64,000 bases of DNA from Komarekiella delphini-convector SJRDD-AB1 (lineage in GTDB: Bacteria > Cyanobacteriota > Cyanobacteriia > Cyanobacteriales > Nostocaceae). The stretch lies in NCBI RefSeq assembly GCF_014831675.1, contig NZ_VJXY01000001.1, positions 489,324 to 553,323 of the forward strand. Reading direction: 5' to 3'. Under the pieces are notes generated by a model. The model did not search any database, was not told the DNA's origin, and saw only the letters and a list, made by a program, of their open reading frames with translations. Positions 57,684 to 64,000 of this stretch are shown one piece after another. A program made the position numbers and the translations under genes. Numbering within the stretch: position 1 is the first letter of the stretch; each line of letters opens with the position of its first letter.

Positions 57684-59262
57684 AAAAGTATCTATTTAAT
57701 TTATCAATGATAAATCTTGCATTTGGATTTGGTAGGTAGAAACTACGTGTCTACTAACTATACGTAAAAGTTATAGTTTTAACTCTCTAAAATCTGTTAA
57801 TATCTCTTCAAATATCTTAGATCGCTTCAAAAACATTGAATATTGACCATTCCCACTCTAGGGGTATTAGTTTATCTCAAAAAAATGAAAGATTGTATAT
57901 CTACTTTGGGGAATAATTATTTAAGTCTGATTTCTACCTCTAGATTTATGAATTCCTGACAAACAGTCTTTATAGTTGGTTACTTAAGTAGGGAAACCAC
58001 CGAATTGCATATGTGAGGTTAATAATCATGTCACATCAAATAACTGCATACCGAGTTGTTTGTCGGGTTATCTGAATCAGTAATAGGAGACTTTAGCTAG
58101 CTGTACAGATTAGAATCGGATTAACAGCAATATTACTCTAGGAACTAGCGCCTTTACAGGGAACAACCACTTCTAAGTTCTAAGACAGCACTAGTAAAAT
58201 TCTTAGCTTAGAATAAAGTCATAAATATGGCAGCACAAGACTGATTAGGTTTGGTTGCAACCATTCCTATAGACATCATGGGCTTCTTGGATTCTGTACT
58301 TATTCTTTAACAATTGTCATATCAAGTTTGTTTAGTCACTTATCAAAAAATATCTTTCATGCTGAGCGTAACTCAGTGGTGCATAGGAGCACAGACGCGC
58401 TCCACACCGCTTCCCAAAGGGTAGTATCAGTATCTCGTAGATTAATCTCTTGTTGGAGACATTACGCGTAGCTTGCTTCTTGCTCTGAATTAAAACTATT
58501 TAGCCTGACTGAATATCACACTAATCTAAAAAATTCTCTATCACAGTATAAAACTTTGCACATCTAAGCAGAAATTAGTTTAATAGGAGTCGCCAATCAT
58601 TCAAAAGTCAATATGTTTTTGGCTCAACATCAAACTGATTATTTCTCTTCCAACTGTAAATATAAATGTTAGTAGTTGTGACGCTTAGTAATTTTGAGCT
58701 TTCGTGTCATCTTCTGCTTTGTATAGCTAACGCTCTAGCTAAATGCTTCGGACAAAACTAAATATGCCAATAAATTGCTGAAGTTTTTTTGTTGTATACA
58801 AAAAAGGGGGTTGGAGGAGGTTTCTATGACTCGCTCAACGTAAGTGAGGACTTTGAGGGAGTTTGAGCTTTCTCCTCCGTTTTCTTTACTCAACGCGTTG
58901 CCCACGTTTGAGATTTGAGAAAGATAATTTTCGCATATTGCGTATACCCTTCTCGCCCCCTTTACTAATTATATAACATTGCAAAGTTTGATTGTTGCTA
59001 CTGTTAGCAGCAGATGTTAGCGTTTCACCATTTAACACACTAAAGACTTATATCTACAGGATATTTTGTAATGTTTAATGCTTCACTTGACTATTCCCCT
59101 TGACTTATTACCAAAGATAGTTATTTTTCTGCCTTGCACGATTTGCAATCAAGTTATATGCATCTACCTGTTTTGAGAATCTGCATTGCAGTGTTCTTCG
59201 GAAATTAACAGGTATGACATCAGATAACCGTACTTATCCACTCCAAACAAAGGTGCAATGCC
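57684..59262. other. 1.6-kb gene-free region upstream of the peptide-export operon
   Basis: No frame of reasonable length on either strand. It contains dispersed-repeat pieces at 58380-58485 (CAGACGCGCTCCACACCGC, then ACGCGTAGCTTGCTTC) and a purine-rich run near 58800. A 13-codon frame at 58029 (MSHQITAYRVV...) follows a GAGG but has no support. It may hold the operon promoter and long leader. Confidence 0.5.
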
Positions 59263-60939
59263 GTGAGTTTCTTACGCCAAGAAAGAAATAATGTTTGGCA
59301 TAGGTTAGATGAACCTAATCCAGAGCAACTCCATTTAGTTGAAGCTAACGAGTTTCTACCTCGTATCAGTAAATGGACAAACATTGGAGGAGGAGTTCTG
59401 CTTACTACCTTTGTAGCAGGAATTACTCTGACATCTGTTTTAAAGTACAACGTTACAGTCAAAGTTCCTGCAACTATCCGACCTGTAGGAGAACTGCGAG
59501 TTGTTCAGTCTGCCATTACTGGAACTATTCAAAAGATTGAGGCTAGAGATAATCAGGTAGTAACTAAAGGAGAAGCTATTGCTTACATTGATGATTCTCG
59601 CCTGCAAAATCAAAAGAGCCAATTAGAAAATACGATTCAGCAGAGTCAACTACAACTAAGTCAAATTTATGCTCAGCTTGGTGAAATTAATACTCAGATT
59701 GCAGCGCAGACAAACTTAATTAACCGCACAATTATAGCTGCACAAGCTGAGCTAGGTGGTACTCAACGCAACTATGAAGACCAGCAAATTAAAGCTACAG
59801 CTGATATGGCACAAGTAGAAGCAGCCTTGACGTTAGCGAGGGTGCAGCGAGACAGATTACAGCGGGAAAAACTCTTAACGGCAACTGTGCAAGAAGCAGA
59901 AACAGCCTTGATTTTAGCGAGGGTGCAGCGAGACAGATTGCAGCGGGAAAAAGTCTTAACGGCAACTGTACAAGAAGCAGAAGCGGCCTTGAAGTTAGCT
60001 AGGGTGCAACGAGAGAGATTGAAGCCAATAGTAGCATCGGGAGCAATTTCTCGGACTTTGTTTGAGGAGAAAGAACAAGAGGTGAAATCTGCTGAAGCCA
60101 AGCTAGAACAAGCTAAAGCCAATGCTAAAAATCTTTTGGAAGAAAAAGCCCAAGCGGTGAAATCTGCTGAAGCCAAGCTAGAACAAGCTAAAGAAAACGC
60201 TAAAAATCTTTTGGAAGAGAAAGACCAAGCCGTTAAAGTCGCGCAAACGAACTTAGAAAAGGCTAAAACTGCGATTAATCCTAGTAACGCAACTGTAACC
60301 GTAGCATCTGAAAAAATTAAGCAAGAAAAGGCACAAGGTGAGGCTACTTTAGCTGCTTTGAAAAAAGAAAGAGAGACTCTACTCCAGCAAAATCTAGAAT
60401 TCCAAAAGCAACTTGTTACTAATCGCAAAGAACTGCAACAGGTAGAAACCGACCTAAAACAGAGTGTGATTCGATCGCCAATTGAAGGTACTGTGTTGCA
60501 ACTGAATCTTCGTAACCCTGGACAGGTAGTACAACCAAGTGAAGCTATTGCCCAGATTGCTCCTCTCAATGCTCCCGTGCTGATCAAGGCTCAAGTGCCG
60601 GCTCAAGATATTGGCAAGGTAAAAGCAGGTCAAAAAGTCCAGATGCAGGTTTCTGCTTGCCCTTATCCAGACTACGGCACTCTTAAAGGGACTGTCACAA
60701 CAATTGCACCAGATGCCCTCTCTATTGCAAAAAATAGTGCATCTCCAGGTACACAGCAAGCTATACCGCAGGCTGCTACCTATGAGGTAACTATTGAGCC
60801 ACAAACCCTACACGTGGGTAGAAGCGATCGCCAATGCTATCTCAAGTCTGGGATGGAAGGTAGAGCAGATATTATTTCCCGGCGGGAAACAGTACTTCAG
60901 TTCATTCTCAGAAAAGCAAGATTAATTACGGATTTTTAA
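59263..60939 (+). CDS. HlyD-type adaptor of the peptide exporter
   Basis: 558 residues from a GTG start. Cytoplasmic N-terminus, one span near 42-64 (GGGVLLTTFVAGITLTSVL), then LRVVQSAITGTIQKIEARDNQ (first lipoyl half, from residue 80, in part), a long coiled-coil hairpin, and SVIRSPIEGTVLQLNL (second half), VPAQDIGKVKAGQKV and a closing barrel. The hairpin includes three 27-residue repeats (LARVQRDRLQREKxLTATV) and then about three 25-residue repeats (LLEEKxQAVKSAEAKLEQAK), nearly identical in DNA. It would join the inner-membrane C39 transporter 200 bp downstream to a TolC-type channel. Such NHLM/HlyD-secretion genes pair with peptidase-containing transporters. Confidence 0.9.
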   Translation: MSFLRQERNNVWHRLDEPNPEQLHLVEANEFLPRISKWTNIGGGVLLTTFVAGITLTSVLKYNVTVKVPATIRPVGELRVVQSAITGTIQKIEARDNQVVTKGEAIAYIDDSRLQNQKSQLENTIQQSQLQLSQIYAQLGEINTQIAAQTNLINRTIIAAQAELGGTQRNYEDQQIKATADMAQVEAALTLARVQRDRLQREKLLTATVQEAETALILARVQRDRLQREKVLTATVQEAEAALKLARVQRERLKPIVASGAISRTLFEEKEQEVKSAEAKLEQAKANAKNLLEEKAQAVKSAEAKLEQAKENAKNLLEEKDQAVKVAQTNLEKAKTAINPSNATVTVASEKIKQEKAQGEATLAALKKERETLLQQNLEFQKQLVTNRKELQQVETDLKQSVIRSPIEGTVLQLNLRNPGQVVQPSEAIAQIAPLNAPVLIKAQVPAQDIGKVKAGQKVQMQVSACPYPDYGTLKGTVTTIAPDALSIAKNSASPGTQQAIPQAATYEVTIEPQTLHVGRSDRQCYLKSGMEGRADIISRRETVLQFILRKARLITDF

Positions 60940-60965
60940 TCCCCTTGATTTGGGACTGGGGGCTG

Positions 60966-61031
60966 GGGACTGGGGACTGGGGAACTCGGGGCCCCCTCTG
61001 GGGATAAGGGGCAATGGGGGCTGGGGACTGG
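60966..61031 (+). repeat. G-rich dispersed repeat, copy 3
   Basis: GGGACTGGGGACTGGGGAAC then TCGGGGCCCCCTCTGGGG and ATAAGGGGCAATGGGG. Third copy of the repeat flanking eno, inserted between the HlyD and transporter genes. The transporter frame runs through it to 60950, giving a false Gly/Trp-rich N-terminal extension. Confidence 0.85.
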
Positions 61032-61138
61032 GTGTAGAGAAAACTCTTTGCATATTCTTAATTCCTAATCCCCAGTCCCTAATACCCTATGACCAATATC
61101 AAATCCTTTTGTATAGCAATTTAATAGATTTGGTGATC

Positions 61139-63301
61139 ATGTTTAATCTATTCCAATCTCATAAAAATTACCAGTGTGTTTTACAGTTGAGTGAAGAAGA
61201 CTGTGGAGCAGCTTGTTTGGCTTCGATTTCCAAACATTATGGACGGTTCCTAAGCATTAATCGCAGCCGCGAAGCAGTAGGGACTGGACAGTTAGGAACA
61301 ACCATGTTGGGTCTAAAACGTGGCTCTGAAAATCTGGGTTTTAATGCTAGGGCAGTTAAAGCTTCGCCAACAATTATAGACAGAATTAAAGAAGTTCATC
61401 TGCCAGCTATCATACATTGGCAAGGTTATCACTGGGTTGTTTTATACGACAAACTGGGTAGTAAGTATGCGATCGCCGATCCTTCTGTAGGTATCCGTTA
61501 TATCAGCCGAGAAGAATTAACCGAAGCATGGAATGGGGTGATGCTCTTACTGGAGCCAGATCCCGAACGTTTTAATGAGCAGCCTAAAGAAGAAGCCAAA
61601 GGTGGTTTAGGACGCTTTTTTAAGCGCATCTTGCCTTTTCGTGGGCTGTTAACTCATGTTTTGATGATCAATGTTGTCTTGGGACTGCTCGCTCTAGGTA
61701 CTCCCATCTTGATCCAACTGCTCACAGATGATGTTCTGATACGTGGAGATACTCAGTTACTCACTGTTGTGGTGTCAGCCGTTGTAGTCATGACCTTGTT
61801 TAGCAGTGGTCTGCAAGTATTACAAGGTATCATGATTGCTCATTTTGGTCAACGGCTGCAATTAGGACTGGTTTTAGAGTTTGGGCGTAAAATTCTCCAA
61901 TTACCCTTGAATTACTACGAAGCTCGTCGTAGTGGCGAAATCAGCAGCCGACTACGAGATATAAATGACATCAACCAGTTAGTATCACAGGTTGTGGTTC
62001 TTTTACCCAGCCAGTTTTTCGTTGCAGTGGTTTCTTTCTGTTTCATGTTGATTTATAGTTGGCAGTTAACATTTGCAGTTGTCCTTGTTGGCGCTTTAAT
62101 GACTTTATCCACCTTACCTTTTTTACCTATTCTTCAACAAAAAACCCGCAATCTTTTGGTCTTGGGCGCAGAAAATCAAGGTGTGTTAGTGGAAACTTTT
62201 AAAGGAGCACAAGTTCTCAAAACTACAAATGCTGCACCGCAATTCTGGGATGAATTTCAAAGTCGTTTTGGTCGCCTTGCTAATCTTTCTTTCAGCACAC
62301 TTCAAATCGGGATTATCAATAATACTCTTGCTGATCTCCTTTCTACAATCGGCGGTGTCATTATACTTGGACTAGGGAGCATGTTGGTAATTCGGGGGGA
62401 ATTAAGCATCGGTCAAATGCTTGCTTTTAACGCTTTACAGATAAATGTTCTAAATTTAATTGACTCGTTAGTTAACTTAACGGATGAATATTTTCGCTCC
62501 CAAACAGCAGTTTCTCGCCTTTTAGAGGTGATTGACGCTACACCAGAAGTGGTAGGAGGTAGTCAAAAGCCAATTGCCCAAATCTCTGGTGATGCAGATA
62601 TTCGTTGCTCTCAAGTTACATTTCATCATGCTGGCAGAATTGACTTATTAGAAGATTTTTCCGTCAAACTTCCTGGAGGAAAAGTTGTTGCTTTGATTGG
62701 AAAATCTGGCTGTGGTAAAAGTACCTTAGCTAAATTGATAGCAGGTTTATATCAGCCGAACTCTGGTAATATCCGCATTGGTTTTTTTAACACACAAGAT
62801 ATCTGTCTGGATTGCTTACGACAACAAGTAGTTTATGTACCCCAAGAACCTCATTTCTGGAGTCGCTCAATTTTAGATAATTTCCGCTTAGGAACACCTT
62901 ATATTTCTTTTGAAGAAATTGTCACAGCTTGCCATGTTGCTGATGCAGACAGCTTTATTAGTCAACTTCCCAATAACTATCAAACTGTTTTAGGAGAGTT
63001 TGGTGCAAATCTCTCTGGTGGACAAAGACAAAGATTAGCGATCGCTAGAGGAATTCTCACTGATCCACCTGTACTAATTTTAGATGAAGCAACTGCGGGA
63101 TTAGACCCAGTGAGTGAATCTCAAGTACTAGATCGGCTCTTGGAATACCGAAAAGGCAGAACCACGATTTTGATCACCCATCGCCCCAGCGTCATCAATC
63201 GCGCTGATTGGATCGTACTACTAGATAAAGGTCAGGTGAAAATCCAAGGTACGTTAGAAACTTTTCTCTCTCAACAAGGAGAGCATTTAAAGTTTTTATA
63301 A
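61139..63301 (+). CDS. C39-peptidase ABC transporter for double-glycine leader peptides
   Basis: 720 residues from ATG 61139. The frame stays open upstream to 60950, but those 63 codons lie in a dispersed repeat and are rejected. C39 peptidase: oxyanion Gln16, catalytic Cys22 (LSEEDCGAACLASISKHYG), His98 (WQGYHWVVLYD) and Asp114 (IADPSVG), so catalytically complete. Then a six-span ABC core (ILPFRGLLTHVLMINVVLGLL onward, in part) and an ATPase with GKSGCGKST near residue 520, YVPQEPHF, NLSGGQRQR, VLILDEATAGLD and LITHRPS. It would cut leaders after Gly-Gly and export the core peptide. The likely substrate gene follows 396 bp downstream. Confidence 0.95.
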   Translation: MFNLFQSHKNYQCVLQLSEEDCGAACLASISKHYGRFLSINRSREAVGTGQLGTTMLGLKRGSENLGFNARAVKASPTIIDRIKEVHLPAIIHWQGYHWVVLYDKLGSKYAIADPSVGIRYISREELTEAWNGVMLLLEPDPERFNEQPKEEAKGGLGRFFKRILPFRGLLTHVLMINVVLGLLALGTPILIQLLTDDVLIRGDTQLLTVVVSAVVVMTLFSSGLQVLQGIMIAHFGQRLQLGLVLEFGRKILQLPLNYYEARRSGEISSRLRDINDINQLVSQVVVLLPSQFFVAVVSFCFMLIYSWQLTFAVVLVGALMTLSTLPFLPILQQKTRNLLVLGAENQGVLVETFKGAQVLKTTNAAPQFWDEFQSRFGRLANLSFSTLQIGIINNTLADLLSTIGGVIILGLGSMLVIRGELSIGQMLAFNALQINVLNLIDSLVNLTDEYFRSQTAVSRLLEVIDATPEVVGGSQKPIAQISGDADIRCSQVTFHHAGRIDLLEDFSVKLPGGKVVALIGKSGCGKSTLAKLIAGLYQPNSGNIRIGFFNTQDICLDCLRQQVVYVPQEPHFWSRSILDNFRLGTPYISFEEIVTACHVADADSFISQLPNNYQTVLGEFGANLSGGQRQRLAIARGILTDPPVLILDEATAGLDPVSESQVLDRLLEYRKGRTTILITHRPSVINRADWIVLLDKGQVKIQGTLETFLSQQGEHLKFL

Positions 63302-63435
63302 CTGTGAAATTGGATAAAAACAAGTTGCAGAGACAATTATCAACTCTGCAACTATTAACAAGTAATGATCTTTAATTAAAAATAATAATTACCTGTCTTA
63401 TACCATTTAACTTTAAAAATAATACAAATACGTTG

Positions 63436-63464
63436 GTAGGGGCACAGCATTGCCGTGCCCCTAC
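63436..63464. repeat. 29-bp hairpin repeat between transporter and peptide gene
   Basis: GTAGGGGCAC, 9-nt loop, GTGCCCCTAC. A frequent cyanobacterial dispersed hairpin. It could reduce readthrough from the transporter gene into the precursor gene. Confidence 0.75.
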
Positions 63465-63697
63465 GAGAAACCTATATGTATTAAGTGAAATTTTCTGAGC
63501 TAATAACAGTTAGTATATTAGTTACAAAAAATATACTTATTTTGATTAGAATTTATCTATTAAAGCTATCACAATCTATAATAAATACATTTTTTATGAT
63601 TAACTTCTATCTAGAGAATAATTTAAAATATACGAGAATAGTTAATAATAAAAATATAGGTATTTAACACCTATTTACGTAAGTGAGGTCATCGATT

Positions 63698-63889
63698 ATG
63701 TCTATTAAATTCATCAAATCTGAGCTACTTGTAGAGTTATCTATAGAGCAACAACAGCTTCTATCGGGGGGACGAGGAGCATATTTTGCAACAGTTTCAA
63801 GTCCCGATATTATCGTTCGTGGTCAACTTAGTACTAAAGAGGGCGTGAGTTTTCCTGTTGATATTGTCGGCATTAGGCGTGATTCATAG
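63698..63889 (+). CDS. Double-glycine leader peptide precursor (bacteriocin/RiPP-like)
   Basis: 63 residues from ATG 63698; GAGG at 63684-63687 is the likely ribosome site, so the GTG at 63683 is not the start. Residues 1-25 look like a C39 leader: MSIKFIKSELLVELSIEQQQ, then LLSGG with Leu and Ser at -12 and -11, Glu at -9, hydrophobics at -5/-4 and Gly-Gly at -2/-1. The core is 38 residues (RGAYFATVSS..., with VRGQLSTKEG and a VGIRRDS end), slightly basic, no Cys, so not a lanthipeptide or disulfide bacteriocin. No modifying enzyme gene is in view; the window ends 110 bp later. The transporter upstream supplies the matching protease. Signal, bacteriocin or adhesion roles are all possible. 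Confidence 0.8.
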   Translation: MSIKFIKSELLVELSIEQQQLLSGGRGAYFATVSSPDIIVRGQLSTKEGVSFPVDIVGIRRDS

Positions 63890-63926
63890 TTGATTGATAG
63901 ACTTGTATAAATTGCAAGACTTTATA

Positions 63927-63958
63927 AACCCGCTTTATTTAAATAAAGCGGGTTTTTT
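63927..63958 (+). terminator. Rho-independent terminator after the precursor gene
   Basis: AACCCGCTTTATTT followed by AAATAAAGCGGGTT, a perfect 28-bp palindrome, with TTTT after it. Ends 69 bp downstream of the precursor stop codon at its start and fits an mRNA that closes with the peptide gene. Confidence 0.9.
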
Positions 63959-63983
63959 AATTTTTAACTAATTATTGATATTG

Positions 63984-63996
63984 TTATTTACGTAAA
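63984..63996. promoter_or_regulatory. TATTTACGTAA motif, second copy at the window edge
   Basis: TATTTACGTAA occurs at 63672-63682, just ahead of the precursor ribosome site, and again here, 27 bp after the terminator. It includes the palindrome TTTACGTAAA at this site. It may mark the leader of a further gene outside the window. Confidence 0.4.
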
Positions 63997-64000
63997 TAAA

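Noticed and set aside
58029-58074. 13-codon frame after a GAGG
   Set aside because: Too short, without a Gly-Gly leader or any conservation evidence, though it lies ahead of the export operon.
60950-61138. 63-residue N-terminal extension of the C39 transporter
   Set aside because: It is the translation of the G-rich dispersed repeat; the C39 domain begins properly at ATG 61139.
63485-63667. 60-codon frame between the transporter and the precursor
   Set aside because: GTG start without ribosome site, AT-rich Ile/Asn/Lys content, no Gly-Gly motif.

Overview
The window is chromosomal DNA of a filamentous, phycobilisome-bearing cyanobacterium, almost certainly a heterocystous Nostocales member (Nostoc/Anabaena/Tolypothrix-like). 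The evidence is: many HIP1 palindromes (GCGATCGC, roughly one per 1-1.5 kb), heptanucleotide short tandem repeats (STRR), pcyA, a CyanoP-type psbP, a DevBCA exporter set, an HpsJ-like protein and cyanobacterial-length RibBA and MetH. No rRNA, tRNA, CRISPR array, prophage or intact transposase gene was seen.

Layout. 1-4.9 kb: surface-polysaccharide block (end of a glycosyltransferase, two further family-2 glycosyltransferases, a pseudopilin, a TIGR04282 transferase and an HpsJ-like membrane protein), resembling hormogonium-polysaccharide (hps) loci. 5.3-11.5 kb: DUF502, nusB, ftsY and a GAF-PP2C phosphatase. 11.6-16.7 kb: a eukaryotic-type EndoU nuclease fused to a lamin-tail domain, a hypothetical protein, CyanoP, Maf, a small unknown protein, pcyA. 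17.5-21.2 kb: devB-devC-devA-type exporter. 21.3-30.6 kb: rpmB, htpG, a GT4 glycosyltransferase, clpB, gloA, eno. 30.7-35 kb: argC, ribBA, a cell-wall amidase. 35-39.6 kb: a decaying accessory zone with a ROCO gene split by an in-frame TGA, a 21-bp tandem array, a dead MazF-type toxin-antitoxin pair, a MITE-like element and a block of abutting hairpins. 39.6-50.2 kb: metH, glcF/glcE-like glycolate oxidase subunits, a response-regulator/histidine-kinase hybrid, type II NADH dehydrogenase, ilvC. 50.3-57.2 kb: a membrane protein, an aldo/keto reductase, a secreted EndoU nuclease, DUF3611, tandem TspO genes, a VanX-type dipeptidase, yidD, a phytol-kinase-type enzyme. 57.2-59.2 kb: gene-free DNA with a second MITE copy. 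59.2-64 kb: HlyD-type adaptor, C39-peptidase ABC transporter and a 63-residue double-glycine-leader peptide, closed by a strong terminator.

The last block is the best candidate for an unusual system: a complete cleave-and-export cassette for a small Cys-free peptide. Other points of interest are two EndoU-family RNases of different architecture, three independent gene-decay events within 4 kb (ROCO, antitoxin, toxin), dispersed repeats lying in frame inside metH, glcE and a membrane-protein gene, and a G-quadruplex-prone 60-bp repeat that flanks eno in inverted orientation and recurs inside the peptide-export operon. All calls were made by reading the sequence; no database search was run.
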